The notes: generated from the sequence alone by a model not told the origin. A stretch of DNA of 64,000 bases from an uncultured Faecalibacterium sp. (GCA_934547065.1 CAKTEF010000003.1:51664-115663), one strand, 5' to 3'. Shown: positions 28,507 through 37,429, counted from the first letter of the stretch. Made by a program: numbers and translations.

Positions 28507-30636
28507 ATGCGCCGGCCGCTCTGCGTCTTTTGTGTTGGCACGCTGGGGCTGGAGTTGGTGTGCGCTTTTTTGCCGCAAATGGGGCTTTTGCTGCCGTTTG
28601 CGGCATTTTTTGTGGCCGGGCTGCTCTGGCTGGCGGGGTGCAGGCTGGGCCGCAGCCCGGCGGGCGGCTGCGGCCTGTGCCTGATCCTGGGCGCGGCGGT
28701 GGGGCTTGTTCTGATGGCGCAGACGAACGCCCGGCTGGATGCCGTGCAAACTGCGCACGATGGCCGGATCGTTCTGCTGGAAGCCGAGGTGGAGCAGGTG
28801 GACCGTGCGTACCGGCCCGACCGGGTCAGCGCAGTGCTGCGCGTCCGGCAGGTGGATGGCCGGGAGACCGCATTCCGGGTGGAGTGCGCCAGCCTGCCCC
28901 GGTGCGAAGCCGGGGACCGGGTGCGTGGGGTGTTTGCGCTGGAAGTCCCGGCACAGGCCCGCCAGCGGGAACTGTACGCCGACGGTGTGGCCCTGAGCGC
29001 GGAGTATCAGCGGCGGTTTGTCCGGCTGGGGCCGAGCAATTCGTTCCGCGCATGGACGGCCCGGCTGCAAAAGCGGCTGAGTGCGGCGCTGCGGCAGGGC
29101 ATGGCCCCGGACCCGGCCGGGGTTCTGGCCGCCATGGTCGTTGGCGACCGGAGCGTTCTCTCCTCCCGGCTTCGCAAAGCTTACCGGGGCGCAGGGCTCT
29201 CCCATGTGCTGGTGGTCAGCGGAATGCATGTTTCCATCCTCTGCGGGCAGGCGCTGGAAAGTCTGGCCCCGCGGCGGGACCGGCGGAAGCTGCGCAGCTA
29301 CGCCAGCCGCCGCTTTCATGCGCTGCTGCGTGCGGGGATGGCGCTGCTTTTGGTCGGGGTGACCGGGATCACGCCTTCCGTGCTGCGGGCGGCGGTGGCG
29401 GTCTGGATCGGGGCACTGGGGGTCTGGGTGTACGGCCCGCCGGACGCGCTGACTTCGCTGGGGGTGGCCGGTGTCCTGATGACCGCAGGCAACAGTTACG
29501 CCATTTGCGACATCGGGTTTGAACTCTCGTTTGCCGCCGTGCTGGGTACGCTGGCCGGTGGGGAGTGTGTCCGCCGCAGCCGGGCGGCCTGGAAGGCACG
29601 GCAGAGCGGTCTGCCCCGGAAAAAGCGCGGTGTGGCGGCACAAAAGATGGCTGCTCTGCGGAATGGCGCATGGGAGACACTGTGCATTTCGGCCTGCGCT
29701 TCGGCGGCCACGTTCCCGGTGCTGGTGCTCCGGGGCCTGAGCGCCAGCCTGTATGCGCTGGTGTCCGGCGTGGCGGTGCTCTGGCTGGTGGAGCCGATCC
29801 TGCTCACAGGCCTTGGGGCGGCGCTGCTGGGGCTTGTTCCCTTTGCGGCCCCGGCGCAGCGGCTCTGTTCCTTGGCAGCCGAGGGCCTGACCGGGCTTTT
29901 GAACCGCTGGGCGTTGTGGGTGTCCGGCTGGCCGGGGGCACAGCTCTGGTTTGAAACGCCCTGTGCTGCCGTGGTTTGTCTGCTGTTGGTCGGGTTGTGC
30001 TGGCTGGCACTGCATTACAAGGTGCGGCTGCGGGTGGCTCTGCCCGCGCTGCTGGTCACAGCAGCCATTGCCGTGGGGGCAGGCAGTGCCCTTGGCCGGG
30101 ATATCGTGCGGGTGGAGCTGGTGGGCAGCCGGAACGCCCCGGCTGTGGTTATCACCCGGAACGGCTCCGCTGTGGTCCTGTTCCGGGGCGGCGATTCCAC
30201 CCGGAATGCCGTGGAAACCGTGCTGGAACAGCGGAATATCCGCACCGTGGAATGCCTGGTGGACCTGCGCCTGAAGCCGGAATCTTCGTTTACCCTGGAT
30301 GCAGAACAGCGGCTGGCCGCAGACCGGATGCAGCCGTATCATACCCGCCGGGTTCCCTGCGGCCCGGCCGAGCTGGAAGTTCTGCGCACCCGGACAGGCT
30401 GCATCGTCCGCATTCAGGCCGCCGGGCAGAGCTTTGTGACCCTGAGCGGAAGCGTCCGGCTGGCCCGGCCGGTCCGTGCCGGGTGGCTGCTGGCTTCGGC
30501 TTCAAGGCCGGATGCCGTGGAGTATGCGCAGCGTTTGACCCTGAGTACAGCCTACCGCTGGATGGAGCCTGAGAAAGAAACGTCCTGTGATTCCTGCCTC
30601 GCGCTGCGCCCCGGCGGGGGAAGCCGCATCTCATGA
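28507..30636 (+). CDS. comEC: ComEC/Rec2-family DNA uptake channel protein
   Basis: 709 residues. An N-terminal membrane region and OB-like ComEC N domain (about 30-180) precede the conserved competence core with GLSHVLVVSGMHVSIL (about 233-248) and ten or more membrane helices to about 520. The C-terminal 190 residues occupy the place of the metallo-beta-lactamase nuclease domain, but no HxHxDH is visible: the region reads VRVELVGSRNAPAVVI, then RGGDSTRNAVETVL and no metal ligands. The channel may be kept while nuclease activity is lost. No ComEA neighbour is present. Confidence 0.88.
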   Translation: MRRPLCVFCVGTLGLELVCAFLPQMGLLLPFAAFFVAGLLWLAGCRLGRSPAGGCGLCLILGAAVGLVLMAQTNARLDAVQTAHDGRIVLLEAEVEQVDRAYRPDRVSAVLRVRQVDGRETAFRVECASLPRCEAGDRVRGVFALEVPAQARQRELYADGVALSAEYQRRFVRLGPSNSFRAWTARLQKRLSAALRQGMAPDPAGVLAAMVVGDRSVLSSRLRKAYRGAGLSHVLVVSGMHVSILCGQALESLAPRRDRRKLRSYASRRFHALLRAGMALLLVGVTGITPSVLRAAVAVWIGALGVWVYGPPDALTSLGVAGVLMTAGNSYAICDIGFELSFAAVLGTLAGGECVRRSRAAWKARQSGLPRKKRGVAAQKMAALRNGAWETLCISACASAATFPVLVLRGLSASLYALVSGVAVLWLVEPILLTGLGAALLGLVPFAAPAQRLCSLAAEGLTGLLNRWALWVSGWPGAQLWFETPCAAVVCLLLVGLCWLALHYKVRLRVALPALLVTAAIAVGAGSALGRDIVRVELVGSRNAPAVVITRNGSAVVLFRGGDSTRNAVETVLEQRNIRTVECLVDLRLKPESSFTLDAEQRLAADRMQPYHTRRVPCGPAELEVLRTRTGCIVRIQAAGQSFVTLSGSVRLARPVRAGWLLASASRPDAVEYAQRLTLSTAYRWMEPEKETSCDSCLALRPGGGSRIS

Positions 30637-30689
30637 AAAAAAGACCTCTCTGCAAGCCGGAATGGAACCGGATCCCAGAGAGGTCTTTT
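30636..30689. terminator. Bidirectional terminator between comEC and the MraY-like gene
   Basis: AAAAGACCTCTCTG and CAGAGAGGTCTTTT form a 14-base stem flanked by A and T runs, between two convergent genes. Confidence 0.88.
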
Positions 30690-30720
30690 GTGTGTTTCAG
30701 GAAATCTGCCAACAGGCCGC

Positions 30721-31665
30721 TCAGCGCACCAGCAGCAACAGCAGGGCCGATGCCACTGCCTGCAAAATCATCCAGCGGGCCACGACCTGTTCATCGCTCC
30801 AACCGCAGTTTTTGCGAACATGGTCGTGCAGGGGAGTACGGGTGTTTTTCAGGATCTGGATGTGCAGAAAGCGCTTGAGGCTGATCTTCAGGATGCCCAG
30901 GCTGCCGTCCACGGTGAACACCAGCGCCGCCAGCAGGAACGCAAAGGGATGGCTGCTTTTCAGCGCCAGAATGGCCAGGAAAAAGCCGATGGCACGGCTG
31001 CCGGCATCGCCCATCAGCAGGCTGGAGGGCTTGGCGTTCTTCCACAGGTAGGCCAGCAGTGCGCCGATGAACACGACACCGGCCGTGCCGTACTCGCCCA
31101 GCTCCTCGCCATAGGCCAACAGGAACGTGCCAATGCTGATCACCGCCAGGCTGGCAGACAGGCCGTCCACACCGTCGGTGCAGTTGACCACATTGATGCT
31201 GGCCCAGATCAGGACCACGATCAGGATCAGATACACGGCATAGGGCAGGGTGAAGCTCCACTGCAGGAACTGCACACCGGTACCGTTGAAGTTCAGGTAG
31301 GTCACGCCTGCCACCACGGCGATCACCAGGTCGATCAGGCCCTTTTTGTACTCATTCCAGGGCGTTTCGGCAGCATCGTCCAGGTAGCCCGAAAGCATGG
31401 AGGCCAGCAGCAGCACGTTGTAGATCAGGTGTTCCACCCGGAACGGCAGCGCCGCCAGCGTGACCAGCACGATGCAGCACACAAAGATCAGGCCGGAGCC
31501 GCGTGCCTTGCCTCTGGAAAGCGCACCGTTCACGGCAAATTCACGGCCATGGTCATGGGGCAGCTTTTCCAAAAGGACGGAGTCCATCAAGGCGGTCAGG
31601 GCAAACGCCAGCAGAAAGCTCATTGCGTCGGTGGCGCGCGGGCTGGCGGAAATCAATTGAAGCAT
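30721..31665 (-). CDS. MraY-like phospho-sugar transferase (GT4-type membrane enzyme)
   Basis: 314 residues with about ten membrane helices. Polyprenyl-phosphate N-acetylhexosamine-1-phosphate transferase motifs are present: GYLDDAAE, NVVNCTDGVDGLSAS, LLMGDAGSRAIG, with the magnesium-binding Asp residues. The C-terminal loop reads TPLHDHVRKNCGW where canonical MraY has a His triad (PIHHH), so this is a divergent member. It catalyses transfer of phospho-MurNAc-pentapeptide or a related sugar to undecaprenyl phosphate. It is outside any division/cell-wall cluster. ATG 31665 follows AGAGGAA. Monocistronic with its own promoter. Confidence 0.82.
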   Translation of the reverse strand: MLQLISASPRATDAMSFLLAFALTALMDSVLLEKLPHDHGREFAVNGALSRGKARGSGLIFVCCIVLVTLAALPFRVEHLIYNVLLLASMLSGYLDDAAETPWNEYKKGLIDLVIAVVAGVTYLNFNGTGVQFLQWSFTLPYAVYLILIVVLIWASINVVNCTDGVDGLSASLAVISIGTFLLAYGEELGEYGTAGVVFIGALLAYLWKNAKPSSLLMGDAGSRAIGFFLAILALKSSHPFAFLLAALVFTVDGSLGILKISLKRFLHIQILKNTRTPLHDHVRKNCGWSDEQVVARWMILQAVASALLLLLVR

Positions 31666-31724
31666 CTTATTCCTCTTTCCGGGGGCAGAAGCTGTCCCCA
31701 TCTGTTTCACTCATAGATAAAAAA

Positions 31725-31753
31725 AGTATAGCACGCTCAGCCCAAAGAATCAA
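31725..31753 (-). promoter_or_regulatory. Promoter of the MraY-like gene
   Basis: Minus strand TTGATT (31753-31748), 17-base spacer, TATACT (31730-31725). Confidence 0.7.
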
Positions 31754-31777
31754 TTCCTACGCGCAAATCGGGGCCGA

Positions 31778-31806
31778 TTGACATTTTCTGCCCCAGCTTT
31801 TATAAT
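31778..31806 (+). promoter_or_regulatory. Promoter of the MATE gene
   Basis: TTGACA (31778-31783), 17-base spacer, TATAAT (31801-31806). The -10 contains an ATG at 31805 that cannot be a start. Confidence 0.82.
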
Positions 31807-31849
31807 GAAAAGGCTTTCGTTTATTTTTGGCTTGGGAACAGGAGACGGC

Positions 31850-33268
31850 ATGACTTTTTCACTGGAACAGCTTTCGGTCCGGATGCGGCAGGGCCGGGAT
31901 ATCCCCTTGCGGGACACCGCCGGGGTGGTCCTGGCGCTGAGCATCCCGTCCATTCTGGAACAGCTGGTCGTTACGGCCATGGAGTACATCGACGCGGCCA
32001 TGGTGGGCCACATCGGGGCCGAGGCCACGGCGGCCATCGGCATCGTCAGTTCCAGTACCTGGCTGCTGCACGGCATCCTGGTGGGGCTGTACAACGCCTT
32101 TGCCATCCAGATCGCGCAGTATCTGGGGGCCGACCGTCAGGCCGATGCGCGCGGTGTGCTGCGGCAGGCCATGCTGTTCAATCTGGCGGCGGGCCTGGCT
32201 GCGGCCGCGTTCGGCGTGGGGATCAGCGGGCATCTGCCCGGCTGGCTGGGGGCCGATGTCAGCCTGCAGGCCAACGCCTCGGCCTATTTTGCCATCTGGT
32301 CGGCGGCCCTGCCGTTCATCATGGCAATGGGCATGTACACGGCCATGCTGCGGGCCACCGGCGATGCCCTGACCCCCGGCCTGATCAGCGTGCTGGTCTG
32401 TGTACTGGATGTGGTGTTCAATTTCTTCCTCATCAATCCAACCCGGCAGATCGTGCTGTTTGGCCAGAGCATCACCGTGTGGGGTGCCGGGCTGGCCGTG
32501 CCGGGTGCGGCGCTGGGCACCGCCCTTTCCGACGTGGTGGGCGGCGGGCTGGCGCTGGCCATTCTGCTGCTGCGGGAGGGCCCTTTGTGCATCCGCAAGC
32601 CCGGCTCCTGGAAGATCACCCGCGCCTGCCTGCGCAACCTGTGGCGGGTGGGCGTGCCGCTGGCCGCCGAGCGGGCGGCGCTGTCCTCTGCGCAGGTGCT
32701 GCAGGTGCGCATCGTCTCCCAGCTGGGCACGGTGGCCATTGCCGCCAACAGCCTGGGGGTCAGCGCCGAGGGACTGTGCTACATGGCGGGCTACGGCATC
32801 CAGGATGCGGCCATTGCGCTGATCGGCCAGGCCGTGGGGGCCCACCGGCGGGATATGGCCAAACGCTTTGCCTGGCTGTGTACGGCCATGGGCATGGGCA
32901 TCATGGCGCTCTCCGGTGTGGGGCTGTGGCTGTTTGCCCCGGCTCTGATGGGTATTTTTACGGCGGATGCCGCCGTGATCGCACTGGGTGCGCGGGTGCT
33001 GCGGATCGAAGCCTTTGCCGAGCCGATGTTCGGGGCTTCCATCGTGGCCAGCGGTGCCATGCAGGGGGCGGGCGACAGCACCGGCTGCTTTGTGCTGAAC
33101 CTGGTCAGCATGTGGGGCATCCGGCTGACTCTGGCGTTCCTGCTGGCCCCGCGCTTTGGGCTGGTGGGCGTGTGGGGTGCCATGTGCTTCGAGCTGTGTG
33201 TCCGGGGCACGCTGTTCCTGCTGCGGCTGGCGCGCGGCCGCTGGCTGGAAAAAGGTGCCCTTTCCTGA
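31850..33268 (+). CDS. MATE-family efflux transporter
   Basis: 472 residues, twelve membrane helices in two halves. The first helix block (LSIPSILEQLVVTAMEYIDA) is the MatE signature, repeated in the second half (NLWRVGVPLAAERAALSSAQ). These transporters use a sodium or proton gradient to export cationic drugs or metabolites. I chose ATG 31850, with AGGAGAC 4-10 bases before, because the earlier ATG 31805 overlaps the -10 of a strong promoter and would not be in the transcript. Monocistronic. Confidence 0.92.
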   Translation: MTFSLEQLSVRMRQGRDIPLRDTAGVVLALSIPSILEQLVVTAMEYIDAAMVGHIGAEATAAIGIVSSSTWLLHGILVGLYNAFAIQIAQYLGADRQADARGVLRQAMLFNLAAGLAAAAFGVGISGHLPGWLGADVSLQANASAYFAIWSAALPFIMAMGMYTAMLRATGDALTPGLISVLVCVLDVVFNFFLINPTRQIVLFGQSITVWGAGLAVPGAALGTALSDVVGGGLALAILLLREGPLCIRKPGSWKITRACLRNLWRVGVPLAAERAALSSAQVLQVRIVSQLGTVAIAANSLGVSAEGLCYMAGYGIQDAAIALIGQAVGAHRRDMAKRFAWLCTAMGMGIMALSGVGLWLFAPALMGIFTADAAVIALGARVLRIEAFAEPMFGASIVASGAMQGAGDSTGCFVLNLVSMWGIRLTLAFLLAPRFGLVGVWGAMCFELCVRGTLFLLRLARGRWLEKGALS

Positions 33269-33281
33269 GTTTGCATTTTGC

Positions 33282-33321
33282 GCTGTGCTTCCAATGGCGG
33301 GAGCACAGCTTTTTTGTTTTT
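33282..33321 (+). terminator. Terminator after the MATE gene
   Basis: GCTGTGCTTCC and GGGAGCACAGC arms followed by six T. Confidence 0.85.
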
Positions 33322-33335
33322 CTGCACATTTTCTC

Positions 33336-33364
33336 TTGAAAAATCGCCCTCCTTCCATTATAAT
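33336..33364 (+). promoter_or_regulatory. Promoter of the Y-family polymerase operon
   Basis: TTGAAA (33336-33341), 17-base spacer, TATAAT (33359-33364). Two GTTGTG repeats follow; no convincing LexA box was found. Confidence 0.72.
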
Positions 33365-33415
33365 AAAATAAAAAGTTGTGAAACTGGTTGTGACAACACA
33401 AAGGGAGGGGACAGC

Positions 33416-34894
33416 ATGGACGGCGGACGGACCTATCTTGCCATTGATCTGAAATCGTTCTACGCTTCGGTGGAGTGTATGGACCGTCACCTGGACCCAC
33501 TGACCACCCACCTTGTGGTGGCGGATGCCTCCCGCACCGAAAAGACCATCTGTCTGGCCGTTTCACCCTCCCTCAAAGCCTGCCGCATCTCCGGGCGGGC
33601 CCGGCTGTTCGAGGTGGTCCAGCGGGTGCAGCAGGTCAACGCCCAGCGGCTGCAAACGGCCATCCGCCAGCGCAAAGCACAGCACGGGGAAGATGGAACA
33701 TGGCATTTTTCCGGAACCTCCCACGATGCCGCCGCACTGGCCGCCGACCCGGCATTGGAGCTTTCCTACATCACGGCCCCGCCCCGGATGGCCCGGTATC
33801 TGGAGGTTTCCGCTCAGATCTACAAAATTTACCTCAAATACGTTGCGCCGGAGGATATCCACCCCTACTCCATCGACGAGGTGCTCATTGATGTGACGAG
33901 CTACCTGCCCCTGTATCACCTCACGGCTCATGCGCTTGCCATGAAGATGGTGCAGGATGTGCTGGCCGCCACCGGCATCACGGCCACAGCCGGCATCGGA
34001 ACCAACCTCTATCTGGCAAAGCTGGCGATGGATATCGTGGCAAAGCACATGCCGCCCGATCAGGACGGTGTGCGGATCGCGGAGCTGAATGAGGAAAGTT
34101 TCCGCTATCTGCTCTGGGATCACCGTCCGCTGACGGATTTCTGGATGACCGGCCCCGGCACGGCGCGCAAGCTGGAAGCCCACGGCATCCACACCATGGG
34201 GGAGCTGGCACGTTTTTCCCTGACCGGTGAGGATCGGCTCTATGAGCTGTTCGGGGTGGATGCGGAAATTCTGATCGACCATGCGTGGGGGTGTGAGCCT
34301 TGCGGCATGGCGCAGATCAAGCACTACCGGCCCGCCACCAACAGCATCTGCGAGGGGCAGGTCCTGGCCTGCCCCTACTCCAACGCAAAGGCCAGGCTGG
34401 TGGTGCGGGAAATGGCAGAGCTGCTCATGTTCCGCCTGACAGAAAAACAGCTTGTCACCGACAGCCTGACATTGGAGATCGGCTACGACCGCGAGAATGT
34501 GGACACCGGGAGCTACCGCGGCCAGACCCAGACCGACCGCTATGGCCGCACCCTGCCTAAGGCAGCCCACGGCACGGTGCGGCTGGAAGCCCCGACCAAC
34601 CTGGGCAGTCGGCTCACCGGGGCCACGGTCAAGCTGTTTGAGCAGATCACAGACCCCGCCCTGAGCATCCGGCGCATCACCCTGAGCGCGAACCGCGTGC
34701 TGCCGGACGAGGGCATCCGCCAGCTGGATCTGTTCACCGACACCCGGCGGCAGGAAAAGGAAAAGCGCTTGCAGGAGACGATGCTGGACCTGCGCCAGCG
34801 GTTTGGCAAAAATGTTGTGCTCAAGGCCAGCAGCTATGAGGAAGGTGCCACCATGCGCCAGCGCAACGGCGAGATCGGCGGGCACAAGGCATAA
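33416..34894 (+). CDS. Y-family DNA polymerase (UmuC/ImpB type)
   Basis: 492 residues, longer than DinB. The palm starts LAIDLKSFYASVECM (metal Asp10) and YSIDEVLID supplies the second acidic pair (Asp154, Glu155). A helix-hairpin-helix thumb (KLEAHGIHTMGELARFS) and a little-finger domain follow. The insert between motifs (about 75-110) is typical of the Gram-positive UvrX/UmuC-like group. It performs error-prone bypass of DNA lesions. ATG 33416 follows AAAGGGAGGGG. The small gene behind it is a YolD-like companion. Confidence 0.92.
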   Translation: MDGGRTYLAIDLKSFYASVECMDRHLDPLTTHLVVADASRTEKTICLAVSPSLKACRISGRARLFEVVQRVQQVNAQRLQTAIRQRKAQHGEDGTWHFSGTSHDAAALAADPALELSYITAPPRMARYLEVSAQIYKIYLKYVAPEDIHPYSIDEVLIDVTSYLPLYHLTAHALAMKMVQDVLAATGITATAGIGTNLYLAKLAMDIVAKHMPPDQDGVRIAELNEESFRYLLWDHRPLTDFWMTGPGTARKLEAHGIHTMGELARFSLTGEDRLYELFGVDAEILIDHAWGCEPCGMAQIKHYRPATNSICEGQVLACPYSNAKARLVVREMAELLMFRLTEKQLVTDSLTLEIGYDRENVDTGSYRGQTQTDRYGRTLPKAAHGTVRLEAPTNLGSRLTGATVKLFEQITDPALSIRRITLSANRVLPDEGIRQLDLFTDTRRQEKEKRLQETMLDLRQRFGKNVVLKASSYEEGATMRQRNGEIGGHKA

Positions 34895-34908
34895 AGGAGG
34901 GCTGTACC

Positions 34909-35154
34909 GTGGACGATTACAAGCATACCCCCGCCGGGCGGGAAACGGCCCGGAAATATGCGGATCTTCTGGATCAACAGCGCCCGCAGTCGGCGCAGTC
35001 GCTCCGCAAACATCCCCGGATGCCGCTGGAAAACCGCGCCAAGATCTTTTCTCCCTTTGCGGCCCTGCGCGGCTACGACGATCAGCTGGCAGAGGTGCGG
35101 GCAGAGCAGCTGGCCCCGCCGCCCGACCGGGAACCGTTCGTGGAAGATCCCTGA
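34909..35154 (+). CDS. YolD-like small protein, partner of the Y-family polymerase
   Basis: 81 residues, charged, no membrane segment. The central RAKIFSPFAALRGYDDQL matches the pattern of YolD/UvrX-partner proteins (RAKIFxPFxALxGx). Such genes follow Y-family polymerases in Firmicutes, where YolD may modulate polymerase V-like activity. It starts with GTG after GGAGGG, 14 bases after the polymerase stop, so the two form an operon. Confidence 0.72.
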   Translation: MDDYKHTPAGRETARKYADLLDQQRPQSAQSLRKHPRMPLENRAKIFSPFAALRGYDDQLAEVRAEQLAPPPDREPFVEDP

Positions 35155-35160
35155 AAAACG

Positions 35161-35201
35161 GAGCCGCCCGGCGGGGGAAAACTCCCTCTGCCGGGCGGCT
35201 C
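35161..35201. terminator. Bidirectional terminator before folD
   Basis: GAGCCGCCCGGC and GCCGGGCGGCTC form a 12-base stem between convergent genes; an A run precedes it, a short T-rich tail follows. Confidence 0.8.
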
Positions 35202-35222
35202 GTTTGCATATTATTCAAAGGG

Positions 35223-36077
35223 TCACTGTGCGGAAGCCTTTTCGGCGGCTTCGACCACATGGCCCACCAGCACGGAAGTGGTCACGGTGCCCACGCCGCC
35301 GGGCACGGGGGTGATGGCCTCCACCACAGGCTCGGCCTCGGCATATTGCACATCGCCGCAGAGCTTTCCTTCGGCGTTGACATGGATGCCCACATCCACC
35401 ACCACCTGCCCTGCGCGCAGGCAGCCGGCATCAATGGCCCCGGCTTTGCCCATGGCAACCACCACGATATCGGCTTCGCGGCAGAGGGCGGGCAGGTTCC
35501 GGGTGCGGGAGTTGCAAAGGGTCACGGTCGCGTTTTCGCGGTCCAGCATCATGGCGGCAGGCTTACCCACCACAAGGCTGCGGCCCACCACAACAGCCCG
35601 GCGGCCGGAGAGCGGGATCTGATAGTATTTCAGAATTTCCAGGCAGGCCTGGGCGGTGCAGGGCGGGTAGCCGATGGCCGTGTTGGTGAACACACCGGCC
35701 AGAGAGCCGTCGGTGATGCCGTCGATGTCCTTTTCCGGTGCCAGGGCGGCGCGGATGGTGCGGTCATCGAACTGGGCGGGAAGCGGGCGGAACAGCAGGC
35801 AGCCGTGGATGGCGGGGTCTGCGTTGATCTGGCCGATCACCTCCAGAAGCTGGGCCTGGGCTGCATCGGCGGGCAGCAGAAACTGCCGTACCTCCACGCC
35901 CACTTTGCCGCAGCGGGTCAGCACGCCCTTTTCGTAAGAGAGGTCATCCTCCCGTGAACCAACGCGCACCACGGCCAGCGTGGGGCGGATGCCCCTGGCC
36001 TGCAATGCGGCGCAGCGGGCGGCGTTTGCTTCATTCATGGCGGCCACAACGGGCGCACCTTTCAGGATCCGTGCCAT
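35223..36077 (-). CDS. folD: Methylenetetrahydrofolate dehydrogenase/cyclohydrolase FolD
   Basis: 284 residues. Converts 5,10-methylene-THF to methenyl-THF and on to 10-formyl-THF. Visible: the catalytic-region DDLSYEKGVLTRC, the PLP-type FRPLPAQ, DIDGI, a NADP-binding RSLVVGKPAA block and PGGVGTVTTSVL at the end. The Tyr-xxx-Lys spacing of Escherichia FolD is altered to the form I associate with a clostridial subgroup. It is the last gene of a leftward one-carbon operon. Confidence 0.93.
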   Translation of the reverse strand: MARILKGAPVVAAMNEANAARCAALQARGIRPTLAVVRVGSREDDLSYEKGVLTRCGKVGVEVRQFLLPADAAQAQLLEVIGQINADPAIHGCLLFRPLPAQFDDRTIRAALAPEKDIDGITDGSLAGVFTNTAIGYPPCTAQACLEILKYYQIPLSGRRAVVVGRSLVVGKPAAMMLDRENATVTLCNSRTRNLPALCREADIVVVAMGKAGAIDAGCLRAGQVVVDVGIHVNAEGKLCGDVQYAEAEPVVEAITPVPGGVGTVTTSVLVGHVVEAAEKASAQ

Positions 36078-36083
36078 TGGACG

Positions 36084-36716
36084 TTACCCCCTTAACTGTT
36101 GTGCGATCTGTGTATAAACGGCATCGGCCTGTGGCACGAACTCGGCCAGCATCCGGTCCGCCTGTGCGTTCAGAGCGGCGGCATGGGCTTTGTCGGCCAT
36201 CAGGCGGGTGTTGATGGAAACATTCAACCCGGCGGCCTGCAACGCGGCTTTGCACAACAGCGCGGCGCACCCGGCATCCGAAACGGCCATCACGCTGCCC
36301 TTGGCTGCGTAAGCGGCGGCCAGGCCGATGCCCTCACAGCAGGCAGACATGATCTCCAGCGGGACAGCACAGGCCGTGTCCAGCGCCTCATTCAGCACGG
36401 CGGCCTTGTGGGCCTGCTGCTCCGGAGTCTCTTTGGGCAGGCGGTAAGCGGCGGCCAGCGGGACGAATGCATCGGCATCGGCCTGTACCAGCTGCTCCAG
36501 CCGGAGCCGGAGTGCTTCGGCCTGCGCGTTCAGGGCGAGGATCTCCGCTTCTACGGCGGCGTATTTCGGCTTGCCTACGGTCAGGCTGCCCACCATGTTC
36601 CCAAGGGCCGCTCCGGCTGCGCCCACAAGGGCTGCTGCCCCGCCGCCGCCCGGTGCAGGGGCGTTCCCGGCCAGCTGCGCCAGAAAGGCTTCACAGCTTA
36701 AATTTGTCAGTGCCAC
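36084..36716 (-). CDS. fchA: Cyclodeaminase/methenyl-THF cyclohydrolase (FchA-like)
   Basis: 210 residues, all-helical. The N-terminal APAPGGGGAAALVGAAGAALGNMV motif block is the FTCD C-terminal/FchA signature (PAPGGGSxAA). In clostridia FchA hydrolyses 5,10-methenyl-THF; relatives are formimino-THF cyclodeaminases in histidine or purine degradation. Context with FolD and 5-formyl-THF cyclo-ligase favours one-carbon metabolism. It overlaps the upstream gene by 26 bases and ends 6 bases before folD. Confidence 0.9.
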   Translation of the reverse strand: MALTNLSCEAFLAQLAGNAPAPGGGGAAALVGAAGAALGNMVGSLTVGKPKYAAVEAEILALNAQAEALRLRLEQLVQADADAFVPLAAAYRLPKETPEQQAHKAAVLNEALDTACAVPLEIMSACCEGIGLAAAYAAKGSVMAVSDAGCAALLCKAALQAAGLNVSINTRLMADKAHAAALNAQADRMLAEFVPQADAVYTQIAQQLRG

Positions 36717-37278
36717 AATAAATTCCTCCCTCTGTCACATACCCATCCAGCCGCTGGTCGGTTGCATCGACTGCGGCGGCCTCCACGCGCTGCACCTCGA
36801 AGGCGACCCCCAGCCAGACAGCCTGGGGGCAGCGGGGAAGATAGCGGTCATAATAGCCTTTGCCCATGCCCACCCGGCGGCATTGTGCATCGAATGCGGT
36901 GCAGGGCACCAACACCAGGTCCAGCTCCTCCGGTGCCAGCCGGACGGAGCGGCTCAGAATGGGCGTGCGGATGCCGTAGGCCCCGGTCTCCCATCCATCC
37001 GGGCCGGGCACGGCGGCGGTCAGGGTGAACTGCTCCCCGCAGATGGGGTAGGCCACCGTTTTGCCCAGTGCCTGCGCCTGGGCCGCCAGCGCGGAAAGGT
37101 CAGCCTCGCCTCCGAATGCGGCGTAGAGCAGCAGGGTGTCTGCCTTTGTAAAACAGGGCAGGGCCGCGATGCGGGCACAGAGCGCCGCATTGGCCGCAGC
37201 ACGCTGTGCCGCAGGCAGGGCCTTACGGGCGGCAATGCCCATTTTGCGCTGAACGAATTTCAGAGCAGCGGGTTCCAT
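36691..37278 (-). CDS. 5-formyltetrahydrofolate cyclo-ligase
   Basis: 195 residues. ATP-dependent conversion of 5-formyl-THF to 5,10-methenyl-THF. The basic N-terminal [16 protein letters not shown] and the hallmark [15 protein letters not shown] (about 141-155, ATP and substrate site) identify it. First gene of the leftward operon (then fchA, folD); it overlaps fchA by 26 bases. A minus-strand promoter lies at 37352-37380, divergent from glyA. Confidence 0.93.
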   Translation of the reverse strand: MEPAALKFVQRKMGIAARKALPAAQRAAANAALCARIAALPCFTKADTLLLYAAFGGEADLSALAAQAQALGKTVAYPICGEQFTLTAAVPGPDGWETGAYGIRTPILSRSVRLAPEELDLVLVPCTAFDAQCRRVGMGKGYYDRYLPRCPQAVWLGVAFEVQRVEAAAVDATDQRLDGYVTEGGIYCGTDKFKL

Positions 37279-37351
37279 CGGATCCCCCCTTTTTTGCTTT
37301 CTGGAGAAAAACAGAAAAGCTGCACAATTTCCCGGGAAAAACTATACAGAT

Positions 37352-37380
37352 ATAATAAACGCTGGGGCCGGAAATTGCAA
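37352..37380 (-). promoter_or_regulatory. Promoter of the folate operon
   Basis: Minus strand TTGCAA (37380-37375), 17-base spacer, TATTAT (37357-37352). Confidence 0.7.
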
Positions 37381-37400
37381 GGGGTTCGGTAAAAATGCCG

Positions 37401-37429
37401 TTGAAGAAATCCGCAGGGTCTGTTATCAT
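37401..37429 (+). promoter_or_regulatory. Promoter of glyA
   Basis: TTGAAG (37401-37406), 17-base spacer, TATCAT (37424-37429); back-to-back with the folate operon promoter, 20 bases apart. Confidence 0.65.

Noticed and set aside
33365-33415. LexA-type operator before the Y-family polymerase
   Set aside because: Repeated GTTGTG is present, but nothing fits the Gram-positive CGAAC-N4-GTTCG pattern.
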